Shown here: positions 1 through 6,665 of the stretch, one piece after another
Position numbering within the stretch: position 1 is the first letter of the stretch
How the letters are laid out: every line of letters begins with the position of its first letter
Origin: Actinomycetota bacterium
GTDB taxonomy: Bacteria > Actinomycetota > Rubrobacteria > Rubrobacterales > Rubrobacteraceae
DNA length: 21,103 nucleotides
NCBI GenBank assembly: GCA_020200675.1
Contig: JAIVIG010000297.1
Coordinates: 1-21,103 of the forward strand
Direction of reading: 5' to 3'
Position numbers and translations under genes: made by a program
The notes under the pieces: generated by a model
Database searches by the model: none
What the model was told of the DNA's origin: nothing
What the model saw: the letters and a program-made list of their open reading frames with translations, nothing else

Positions 1-2
1 GG

Positions 3-23
3 CTTTCGCGCTTCGTGCGAAAG
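3..23. terminator. short hairpin at the window edge
   Basis: CTTTCGC and GCGAAAG form a 7-bp perfect stem around a 7-base loop. No T-run follows, so a terminator role for a gene beyond the left edge is only a guess. Confidence 0.25.
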
Positions 24-146
24 AGTCTCTCGTTCTCCAAATCGGATCGGATGCACGAGATTTGCTTGCGGCTCTTTCTACACCGCTACAATCTCTCTTA
101 TCTCCCATGATTGAGCCACTACCTACGGATGAAAAGGACGCCATTC

Positions 147-314
147 ATGTACTGGAGCAACCAGGAGATAGACACCAGGACCTACCCCGCCCGTTGCCCC
201 GGCTGTAACGCAACGAATTGGCTCGATTTCGACTGGGAGACTGGGCTCGGTTACTGCCATTCCTGTGGGTGGGACGCCGACAACATCAACGCTTCGTACT
301 CCGAAGAAGGGTAA
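147..314 (+). CDS. small zinc-ribbon protein, function unknown
   Basis: This 55-residue protein has two Cys pairs, CPGC and CHSC, about 20 residues apart, separated by an acidic and aromatic stretch (DFDWETG). That spacing fits one zinc ribbon and little else. I chose the ATG at 147 because AAAAGGA lies 8 bases upstream. The same frame opens earlier (TTG at 111, ATG at 129), but neither of those starts has a Shine-Dalgarno sequence. The gene stands alone, facing the convergent anchored-protein gene. Small zinc ribbons often bind nucleic acid or a partner protein, but nothing here says which. No family name is claimed. Confidence 0.6.
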   Translation: MYWSNQEIDTRTYPARCPGCNATNWLDFDWETGLGYCHSCGWDADNINASYSEEG

Positions 315-356
315 GGATGAGCCGGGGTACTTTGGGACTCCGGCCTTCCCGGTCCC

Positions 357-1235
357 CTAGTTCCGGGGCAGTCTTCTTAAGTCGGACGAAGACCACGACC
401 GGGCGAACCTGAGGGCCGCGAAGCCACCAACCGAGAGGAAGGCGACGCCGCCGAACAAGAGGGGAGCACTGCTTTCCACAGGCGTGGTCGCCGCGTCCCC
501 GTCCCCAGAACCTGGGCTATCGTTACCGCCGTCCTCCTCATCGCTGGCGGCAACATCCTCTTCGTCGTTGGCTGTGTCTTCTCGGGCCTTATCCTCACCG
601 GCTCTTTCTTTGCGGTCCTTGCCCTTGGCCGCCCTGCCGCTGTTGGCTTCGGCGACGGCCTGCTCGGCGGCTTCCTTCGCGGTCTCGTCGTCGGCTCCGG
701 CTTCCTTAGCGGCCTCGAACGCGGCCCGGTAGACGGCGGTGTCCTCCTCGGGTGACCCGGCCTCCTCGGAGGCGGCGGCCTCCCTGGTAGCCGCGACGTC
801 CCGGGCGGCTTGCAGGGCCGCGCCGAAGGCGTCTGCCGAGTCGCTGTCGCCGAATCCATCTCCGGTGATGGCGTCTAGCGCACCCTGGGCCACCTGCAAG
901 CCGCAGCTACCACACGAAGCGGGCGCGTCGAAGGCGGCCTCCGATACGCCGGCGGCGTACCGGGCGTTGTCGCTCTGGGTAACCCCCTGGTCCGGCGAGC
1001 ACGGGTTGGTGCTGTCGCCTTCGCACTCCACCTTGGAGGCGGGGGTTTCGGGTAACGGTTGGGTCGGTTCGGGGCTCTCGGTGTACTGGTCGGCGGTGGC
1101 CTCCTGCTCTTCGGACGTGTCCAGACAAGCGTCATAGAGTTCGCAGGCGGGAGCCTCGTCCTGCGCCAGGGCAGGGGCAGCCGCCACCAGGACCAATACG
1201 AGCACCGCCGCGAGCGCTGCAAGTCTATTCGACAC
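357..1235 (-). CDS. secreted, Ala-rich, C-terminally anchored surface protein
   Basis: The 292-residue product begins with a typical signal peptide: a hydrophobic run of about 20 residues ending APALA before QDE, so cleavage near residue 24 is likely. The mature part is acidic and low in complexity. It has several Cys residues, including a CGSCG motif, then Ala/Glu-rich helical stretches (residues about 130-210) and a Lys/Arg/Glu and Ser/Gly/Asp-rich segment. A hydrophobic segment near residues 258-277 followed by a basic tail (RRLPRN) should anchor it in the membrane. The start is GTG with GGAGGAGG just upstream. No enzyme domain is recognised; a cell-surface role is inferred from the layout. 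A diverged copy of its 3' end lies at 5357-5453. Confidence 0.75.
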   Translation of the reverse strand: MSNRLAALAAVLVLVLVAAAPALAQDEAPACELYDACLDTSEEQEATADQYTESPEPTQPLPETPASKVECEGDSTNPCSPDQGVTQSDNARYAAGVSEAAFDAPASCGSCGLQVAQGALDAITGDGFGDSDSADAFGAALQAARDVAATREAAASEEAGSPEEDTAVYRAAFEAAKEAGADDETAKEAAEQAVAEANSGRAAKGKDRKERAGEDKAREDTANDEEDVAASDEEDGGNDSPGSGDGDAATTPVESSAPLLFGGVAFLSVGGFAALRFARSWSSSDLRRLPRN

Positions 1236-1762
1236 GAACTTTCCTCCTCCGAGGATCTCAACAGCTCACGACAGATCTAATCGTACGGACGGCGAGCGTG
1301 CAATCCTCCGGGAGGTCGGACCCGGCGACCGAAAGTATGATCTTGGCCGTGCTCCCGGTCCTCGTGGTTGACCCACGAACATGTGTGCGGTACGAATATA
1401 GGCACTGGTGCCCGACTCCTCCTTTCCCTTTCCCCACCTATCACCCCATAGGTTCTCTGAGAAGGGCACCAGGTTCTTCGTAGCCCCCGCCGGGGCCTCC
1501 CCGCGCTCCCAAGAACCCAGGTGAGAAAGATGGGCGTCAGTGAAAGACTAGAAGGCGTCGAGAACCAACGGCCCAAACGCCCTCGGTAGGTCTTGAAATG
1601 GCGAGCCGCTGAGGGCAGACCTTTGCCTGCGGCCTTCTCCTTGGATCTATCTCGCCCGGGAGTATCGGAAGCCCCAGCGAGGTATCGAAGGTCGCTCCCG
1701 GATAACTCCTCGTGCGAGGGAGAAGATGAGAGAAATATACGCAGGCGCGGGTTGGCTCTAGA
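1236..1762. other. intergenic stretch without a convincing gene
   Basis: It holds the ribosome binding site of the anchored-protein gene at its left end, and pyrimidine-rich and GC-rich runs. A 19-codon reading frame (ATG at 1530, stop at 1587-1589) has AGGTGA in front of it and may be the remains of a gene start. All longer frames here look like chance frames. No tRNA or clear terminator was seen. Confidence 0.4.
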
Positions 1763-2812
1763 TCAAGGCTCGAATGGGCGGAGGTTTTCCAAGTACTGCC
1801 GTGCCCTGTCCAGCAGGTCGTCGTAGGTCATTATCGTGATGTTCTGCGTCCGGGCGTTCCTGCGCTCCAAAACCCTCTGCTGGTTCTCGGTCATGGTGCT
1901 TCGACGCCCGATCACGACCCATCCTTGCGGCTCCCTGATGCCGGGCAGGGTTTCCCGCGCTTCGTGGGGGTGCTCGCTGATCCGGTTCATCCAGTCCTCG
2001 ACCTGCTGCTGAGCGTGGTTGACCTCTTTGGTGACTCTATCTTTCGCGGTAAAGAGCTTGTGTATCGGTCTCTCGATCTCGACGAGAAGGTACCGCTCCC
2101 CTGGAGGAAGCTCCACAACGAAGTCTGCCTTGTTCTTGCCGATCCACACCTCGCTCCTGAGGGGAGGTATCATGCCGGGCTCCAAGAGCATCCGATTCCT
2201 CTTTGTATCCAGGAAAAACTGGATCATCTTTTCGTCGTTGGCGTGGGTTTCTAGTACCTGCTCGAACTCGGCTACCGCGGCCTCTAGACCGGCTATCACC
2301 TTGTTGCGCGTCTCTTTGAGGTCTCCCTGCGCCAACCCCATCGTATGAGCACTGACGAAGGTTTGCACGTCTAGCTCTGCACGAGCCCTGGCTGCTTCCT
2401 CAGTCCGCCCATCGATATCAGACGCCGGTATAACCTCGACGTTCTTCCACCCGAAATCCCTGCTCGCGGGCCGCTTCTCGCCCCACTCCATGGTCCAAAC
2501 CGGACCGGACATCCTCACAGGGGCGGGCGGCTCGTGTTCAGGATTTTCAAGCTCGCCTATGCCCTGCTCCTGTAGTATCTGGTTTACCGTCTGGTCAGAG
2601 TGGGAGAACTCGAAAGAGTCGTTGAAAGCATCCCAGTGGATCACAACCGCTCCGTCTCGGCCTAGCACGGCGGTGATCCGGTTCGCGCCCTTCAAGAAAT
2701 AAGGCAAGGCATCCGGCACTTCGGGGGACAAAGACATCTGCCTCCGAAGCTCGTCTTGATACGCAATCTCGTATCTTGCGATGAGTTGCCGAACTTTGTC
2801 TACACGCGACAT
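1763..2812 (-). CDS. Shedu-type (DUF4263) nuclease, probable anti-phage protein
   Basis: The C-terminal half of this 349-residue protein carries the DUF4263/SduA core, a PD-(D/E)XK nuclease fold. The visible signature is D230 (KADFVVELP), then YLLVEIERP with E245 and E247, then a helix with NHAQQQVEDW (Q268-Q270, W274), and a late GWVVIGRR strand. Many enzymes of this fold have ExK; here the third position is Glu (ExE). I recall a similar VEIE/K-P form in other DUF4263 proteins. Residues 1-200 are a poorly conserved N-terminal region, which in Shedu proteins is taken to sense the trigger. Shedu systems are single-gene phage defences, which fits a lone gene with its own promoter. The start is ATG with a weak GGAAGA site. 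Confidence 0.8.
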   Translation of the reverse strand: MSRVDKVRQLIARYEIAYQDELRRQMSLSPEVPDALPYFLKGANRITAVLGRDGAVVIHWDAFNDSFEFSHSDQTVNQILQEQGIGELENPEHEPPAPVRMSGPVWTMEWGEKRPASRDFGWKNVEVIPASDIDGRTEEAARARAELDVQTFVSAHTMGLAQGDLKETRNKVIAGLEAAVAEFEQVLETHANDEKMIQFFLDTKRNRMLLEPGMIPPLRSEVWIGKNKADFVVELPPGERYLLVEIERPIHKLFTAKDRVTKEVNHAQQQVEDWMNRISEHPHEARETLPGIREPQGWVVIGRRSTMTENQQRVLERRNARTQNITIMTYDDLLDRARQYLENLRPFEP

Positions 2813-2854
2813 TAACCTGTTCTTCCGTAGAGAATCAGCAAGCCTACTCCATCG

Positions 2855-2883
2855 ATTCTAACTCTAAACATCGCGCTCACCAA
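2855..2883 (-). promoter_or_regulatory. promoter of the Shedu gene
   Basis: On the minus strand TTGGTG is followed after 17 bases by TAGAAT. The predicted transcript starts about 35 bases before the ATG at 2812. The -10 box matches those seen at 8328 and 10310. Confidence 0.55.
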
Positions 2884-3034
2884 CGGTGCGAACCAACAGG
2901 GTTAATCTCCAGGGGGCGCTGTCCCGTGTTGTGTGCGCCCACTAGAAGGCGGTAGCAATCCGCCCCCGTCGGGACTCCCTGCGTCCCCGAGATCTACGTT
3001 CCCGCCCCTCGGCGCAAGCTGTCCGGGGAAGCGG

Positions 3035-3040
3035 TAGAAT
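3035..3040 (+). promoter_or_regulatory. -10 box of the DedA gene, near-leaderless start
   Basis: TAGAAT ends 9 bases before the TTG at 3050, so the transcript would begin almost at the start codon. No Shine-Dalgarno sequence is visible, consistent with leaderless translation. The -35 region is weak. Confidence 0.45.
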
Positions 3041-3049
3041 CACCGGACT

Positions 3050-3697
3050 TTGCAGACCCTAGACCAAATCCTCGCGCTGATCGCGCAATACGGGTACCTG
3101 GTCATCCTCCTGGGGGTGATGCTGGAGAGCGCCGGGGTTCCCATACCCGGCGAGACCATCCTCATAGCCGCCGGCGTACTGGTGCAACAAGGGCACCTGG
3201 ACCTGGGGGACGCTATCTTATTCGGCATCCTGGGGGCCGTGGTGGGAGACCAGATCGGCTACTGGGTGGGCCGCGAAGGGGGACGACCTTTCGTCTTGCG
3301 GTGGGGCCGCTACGTCCTCATAACCCCCGAGCGCCTCGCTCGTGCGGAAAGGTTCTTCTCCCGTCACGGGGGCAAGGCGGTCTTCCTGGCCCGCTTCGTG
3401 GCGGGGCTGAGGGTCTTCGGGGCGCTCGTGGCCGGCATGAGCCGGATGCACTGGAGGACCTTCTTTTTCTACAATGCCCTGGGCGGTGCTCTCTGGGCCA
3501 CGGCCGCAGTCCTGGTCGGGTACTTCCTGGGAGGAAGCCTCGACCTCGTCGAGCGGTGGGTGGGGCGGGCCAGCCTCGTGCTGTTCGGCCTGATCGCGGT
3601 AGCGGCGGCCTTTTACTTCGCTTACCGGTGGGTGGCGGGCCACAGGGCGCAACTGACGACGTACGGGCAAGCCGCGCTGGCCTACCCGCCGCTATGA
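3050..3697 (+). CDS. DedA-family membrane protein
   Basis: The 215-residue protein has the DedA (SNARE-associated/VTT) pattern: an early ESAGVPIPGE motif, glycine-rich membrane helices (GDQIGYWVGREGGR), the FFSRHGGKAVFLARFVAG motif near residues 102-120, and further membrane spans. DedA proteins are inner-membrane transporters; several members flip lipids such as undecaprenyl phosphate or phosphatidylethanolamine. The TTG start is the only one giving the full N-terminal helix, and it fits the nearby -10 box. The PAP2 double protein starts 28 bases after the stop, so the two are probably co-transcribed. A DedA flippase next to a lipid phosphate phosphatase suggests a shared job in recycling lipid carriers, but the exact substrate cannot be read from the sequence. 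Confidence 0.88.
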   Translation: MQTLDQILALIAQYGYLVILLGVMLESAGVPIPGETILIAAGVLVQQGHLDLGDAILFGILGAVVGDQIGYWVGREGGRPFVLRWGRYVLITPERLARAERFFSRHGGKAVFLARFVAGLRVFGALVAGMSRMHWRTFFFYNALGGALWATAAVLVGYFLGGSLDLVERWVGRASLVLFGLIAVAAAFYFAYRWVAGHRAQLTTYGQAALAYPPL

Positions 3698-3725
3698 CCG
3701 GCAGCTCCGGTGGCTGCTGCGGCGT

Positions 3726-5306
3726 ATGACTCCCGGCCAATACCTGGGGTTGCACCTCACGCTCGGTTTGCTCGTGGCTGCCGGGTGTTTGTGGCTCTTC
3801 GGCGGCCTGGCCGAGGATCTCGTCACCAACGATCCCCTGGTCCGGTTCGACCAGGCGGTGGCCAACACCTTGCACGACCTGGCCACCCCAAGCTTCACGG
3901 CGTTCTTCCTGGTCGTCACTGCGTTGGGCTCCGTGGAGACCCTCACTCTCCTGGGTCTACTCGTTGCGGCGTTCTTCGCCTGGCGGCGGCGATGGATCGA
4001 TTTGGGGTCGTGGGTTGCGGCGGTGGCCGGCGCTGCGGTACTCAACCAACTCCTCAAGGAGGTTTTCGCCCGCCCCCGGCCCTACTTCGAGCAACCCCTG
4101 GTGCTCGAAACCTCTTACAGTTTCCCAAGCGGCCACTCCATGGACTCGCTGGTGTTGTACGGGATGCTGGCCTACTTTTGCGTGCTGGCCCTTCGTACCT
4201 GGAGGGGCAGGACGGCTGTGGTTTTCGGGGTGGCGCTCTTGGTGCTGTTGATCGGCTTTTCGCGGATGTACCTGGGCGTCCACTACTTCAGCGACGTGGC
4301 GGCCGGGTTTGCGGCGGGCGGCGTGTGGCTTAGCGCCCTGATAACGGGCACCGAGACGATCCGGCGGGGCGGGATCGCCGTTCGCCCGCGTCGGAACCTG
4401 CGAGCCTTCCTGCGAAGCCCGGCCGGGCTCTGGTTGAAGAGGCGCTTGTCGCCGAGGGGCGCGTACGGCCTTCACCTCACCGTCGGACTCGTACTGGCGG
4501 GACTTTGCGCTTGGGGCTTCGCCGGCACCGTGGAAGACGTGCTCACCCTCGACCCGCTCGTCGAAATAGACGAGTCGATCTTGCACTACATCTACGCCAA
4601 CCCCGTGCCGAACCTGACGCTCGCCACGACGGTGCTCGTGTCCGTCCTATCACCGGAAGTGCTGTTGCTGACGGCGGCCCTGGCGGGGCTGGTCATGGTG
4701 GTCCTGTCCCGCCGTGGTAGGCGGCGCGGTTTACATCTGCATTTCGCCGGGATCGTCCTCCTGGTTTCGTCCCTCGGCACGGGGGCCATAGCGGAACTGT
4801 CCAAGGCCCTCTTCCACAGGGACCGGCCCCCGGCCTCCTTGCAGCTCATGCCCGAGACCGGCCACGGCTTCCCGAGTTCCCACGCCATGGCCGTGGTCGT
4901 CATCGGGGCTGTCGTCTGGTACCTCTTTGCGATCTATCGTCGAGGCGATGGGGTCAGGTCTACCTGGCGAGTCAGAGCCGTGCTGGGGCTGGTAGTCGTC
5001 CTCGTGGCGCTCCTGGTGGGGGTAGGACGTGCCTACACGGGGGCGCACTACCCGAGCGACGTGCTGGCGGGTTGGGCGCTCGGTGGGGTGTGGGCCTCCA
5101 TCTGCGTGACGGCGGCCGAAGTCTTCCGACGCCTGCGCGAAGGCGGAAGCCGAGGGAGCAACGGGACCGCGAGCACACCCAAGAGACCCCGCCAGACCGA
5201 GCACCCACAGGACGATTCGAAGTCCCAGTACCGCCTACCGTGGTGGCGACGGCTCTTTGGTGTGGGCTCCTCTTGGTCCGCGCCCAGAACATCCCCGCGC
5301 CCTTGA
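3726..5306 (+). CDS. tandem PAP2 phosphatase (two fused PAP2 domains)
   Basis: This 526-residue membrane protein has two PAP2 acid-phosphatase domains in a row. Domain 1 has all three motifs: K111-x6-R118-P119, PSGH at 134-137, and SR (179-180) with H186 and D190. Domain 2 repeats them as K360-x6-R367-P368, PSSH at 383-386 and GR (434-435) with H441 and D445, so it differs by PSGH to PSSH and SR to GR. The halves also match at their starts (GLHLT, EDV/EDL, DPLV), showing an internal duplication. A basic, Ser/Pro-rich cytoplasmic tail follows residue about 470. PAP2 enzymes remove phosphate from lipid phosphates or undecaprenyl pyrophosphate. The gene follows the DedA gene closely. No clear Shine-Dalgarno sequence precedes the ATG. 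Confidence 0.88.
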   Translation: MTPGQYLGLHLTLGLLVAAGCLWLFGGLAEDLVTNDPLVRFDQAVANTLHDLATPSFTAFFLVVTALGSVETLTLLGLLVAAFFAWRRRWIDLGSWVAAVAGAAVLNQLLKEVFARPRPYFEQPLVLETSYSFPSGHSMDSLVLYGMLAYFCVLALRTWRGRTAVVFGVALLVLLIGFSRMYLGVHYFSDVAAGFAAGGVWLSALITGTETIRRGGIAVRPRRNLRAFLRSPAGLWLKRRLSPRGAYGLHLTVGLVLAGLCAWGFAGTVEDVLTLDPLVEIDESILHYIYANPVPNLTLATTVLVSVLSPEVLLLTAALAGLVMVVLSRRGRRRGLHLHFAGIVLLVSSLGTGAIAELSKALFHRDRPPASLQLMPETGHGFPSSHAMAVVVIGAVVWYLFAIYRRGDGVRSTWRVRAVLGLVVVLVALLVGVGRAYTGAHYPSDVLAGWALGGVWASICVTAAEVFRRLREGGSRGSNGTASTPKRPRQTEHPQDDSKSQYRLPWWRRLFGVGSSWSAPRTSPRP

Positions 5307-5356
5307 GAAAAGACTCGATACTCTAGCCAAAGAAAGGACCCCGGCCCGCCGCTCCT

Positions 5357-5488
5357 CTAGTTCCGGAGCAGTCTTCTTACGTCGGCCGAAGGCCTCGACC
5401 GGGTGAACCTGAGGGCCGCGTAGCCGCCGACCGAGAGTAAGGCGACCCCGCCACCGGGGGGTTCCCCGGGGCGTGTTCGGGGAATAGC
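5357..5488 (-). pseudogene. 3' relic of a second copy of the anchored-protein gene
   Basis: Bases 5357-5453 match 357-453 at about nine of ten positions, in the same orientation. The reading frame is kept and encodes GGVALLSVGGYAALRF followed by a basic tail ending RRLLRN and the same TAG stop. The substitutions are mostly mild in protein terms (F to L, F to Y, A to T). Beyond 5453 the similarity stops, and the frame runs only to a stop at about 5489 with no start codon. It is therefore the transmembrane anchor and tail of a lost paralogue, or a copied fragment. Confidence 0.75.
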
Positions 5489-5516
5489 TTAGGCAATGGG
5501 GCAAAGGGGCTGTCGG

Positions 5517-5843
5517 ATGGACGACGAACAACGAAGGAAGCACCAAGAGGCCTGGGAGCGCTACATGGCCGCAGAGCGGCGGGACCTCGAGCACCGGCGT
5601 GATGGTCTACTCGCCAGATTGCTGGGTGTGCCGCTGCCGGGGGAGTCTAGGGATGAGCTTGAGCGGCTGGCGCGAGAAGATGAGCGCACGGCCGAGGAAG
5701 GGCTCGTGGCGCTGAGGAGTCCAGGCGGCGAAGTCTGGTACAAGCACATAGACGACCTCGCGCCGGAAGACCGTGCGGACAGGGCGATGGCGGAGAGGGC
5801 GCGTGTAATGTGGCTTAGAGAGCGCCAGTCAGAAAGGTTCTGA
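5517..5843 (+). CDS. small charged helical protein, unknown function
   Basis: The product has about 108 residues, is rich in Arg, Glu and Asp, and is probably all helical. A Gly/Pro turn (LLGVPLPGES) sits near residue 40, and a short non-helical part (SPGGEVWYKHIDDLAPED) comes later. The frame opens at 5496, but AAAGGGG lies before the ATG at 5517, which gives the natural start MDDEQRRKHQEAW. There is no signal peptide or membrane span. It stands alone between the anchored-protein relic and the convergent UBP gene. No family is recognised. Confidence 0.55.
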   Translation: MDDEQRRKHQEAWERYMAAERRDLEHRRDGLLARLLGVPLPGESRDELERLAREDERTAEEGLVALRSPGGEVWYKHIDDLAPEDRADRAMAERARVMWLRERQSERF

Positions 5844-5912
5844 CGAGCTAGGCTTGGCGGTGGCAACACTCGGAGAGAGCGTGGTGCGGAAGGCCAGGAG
5901 TGTTCTCGTCCG

Positions 5913-6178
5913 CTAACGCGGCATCATGACGACTTGATCCACGTAGCAAAAGATCCAGTCTTCCCCGGGTTCGAAGGACTGCATCAGGGGATGCTCCGTA
6001 GCGTGGAAGTGCTTGGTCGCGTGGCGGTTGGGGCTCGAGTCGCAGCAGCCTACGTGGCCGCAGACCAGACACTCCCTGAGATGCACCCAGGTGTCGCCGG
6101 TCCGTGACAATCCTCGCAGCCCTGAGCAGAGGGCTCTATGTCGTGGATCTGGTCGAGGTGCGTACAGTTCGTCGCCAT
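5913..6178 (-). pseudogene. UBP-type zinc-finger protein with a one-base frameshift
   Basis: The start is clear: AAGAGGAGGAACGGC precedes the ATG at 6178. The first frame reads MATNCTHLDQIHDIEPSAQG and then CEDC. The rest, RTGDTWVHLRECLVCGHVGC followed by the CDSSPNRHATKHFHAT and SFEPGEDWIFCYVDQV motifs, is in another frame. The two join at 6105-6106, where only two bases lie between the CEDC codons and the RTGDTW codons, so one base is missing. Joined, they give a complete zf-UBP domain of about 88 residues with all Cys/His zinc ligands. Standalone bacterial proteins of this kind are of unknown role. It is the last gene of the minus-strand exporter cluster. It could be a true pseudogene or an assembly error. 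Confidence 0.85.
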
Positions 6179-6220
6179 GCCGTTCCTCCTCTTGTCGGGG
6201 CGCCGCTCTTCGGGGCAGCG

Positions 6221-6613
6221 CTAGTTCGATTTCTTCTCGTGCGACTCGTCGAGATTGGTCGTGCCCAGGGCGTCTGCGAGGTTGGGGTAGCGCATCACGC
6301 GCGTGACCCGGCCGTCGCGGACGACGAAGACGGAGCCCACGGTCTGGCCGCCGATTGCCTTTCCGGTGTCGGTGGAACGCCACTGGGCCCATTGTTCCAC
6401 GACCACCGTATCCGCGTGATGGAAGATGCGCCGGGGTTCCAGACGAATGTTCGCGCGATCCACCCACTCGCGGAGTAGCTGCGTGCCCCGTCCTGTCCCG
6501 CGAGGACCGCCAACCTCGACTTCCGGGTGCGACAACGCCACCAGACGATCTACCTCGCCGCCGTTCAGGGCCTCGTGCCAGGCATCTACGATGCGGAGCT
6601 CGGCGGCGCTCAC
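6221..6613 (-). CDS. NTF2-like (SnoaL-type) protein
   Basis: The 130-residue protein fits the NTF2-like alpha+beta cone fold: N-terminal helices (SAAELRIVDAWHEALNGGEV), the LVALSHPEVEVGGP strand pair typical of SnoaL-like proteins, a WVDRANIRLEPRR helix region, and final strands ending in GRVTRVMRYPNLADAL. Such proteins bind or act on small ligands, and the substrate cannot be told. The GTG start at 6613 overlaps the stop of a 10-codon frame that has a strong Shine-Dalgarno sequence, so translation may be coupled. It lies 52 bases after the exporter gene and 42 bases before the UBP gene, and is probably co-transcribed with both. Confidence 0.75.
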   Translation of the reverse strand: MSAAELRIVDAWHEALNGGEVDRLVALSHPEVEVGGPRGTGRGTQLLREWVDRANIRLEPRRIFHHADTVVVEQWAQWRSTDTGKAIGGQTVGSVFVVRDGRVTRVMRYPNLADALGTTNLDESHEKKSN

Positions 6614-6642
6614 GGTCTAACCTCGTCGGTACGTACGGACAT
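6610..6642 (-). other. 10-codon leader frame before the NTF2-like gene
   Basis: GGGAGGAGG stands before an ATG at 6642 that reads MSVRTDEVRP and stops at TGA, sharing GTGA with the NTF2 start. It may couple translation. Alternatively it is the true N-terminus of the NTF2-like protein cut off by an indel, since the ribosome binding site here is far better than the GAGG in front of the GTG. Confidence 0.4.
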
Positions 6643-6665
6643 AGGTCCTCCTCCCAGATTTTCCT

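Noticed and set aside
739..1137. Plus-strand frame opposite the anchored-protein gene
   Set aside because: It is Ala/Ser-rich and antisense to a gene with a signal peptide, anchor and good ribosome site; it has no motif of its own.
1530..1589. 19-codon frame MGVSERLEGVENQRPKRPR
   Set aside because: It has a passable ribosome site but is too short to judge; it is mentioned only in the intergenic note.
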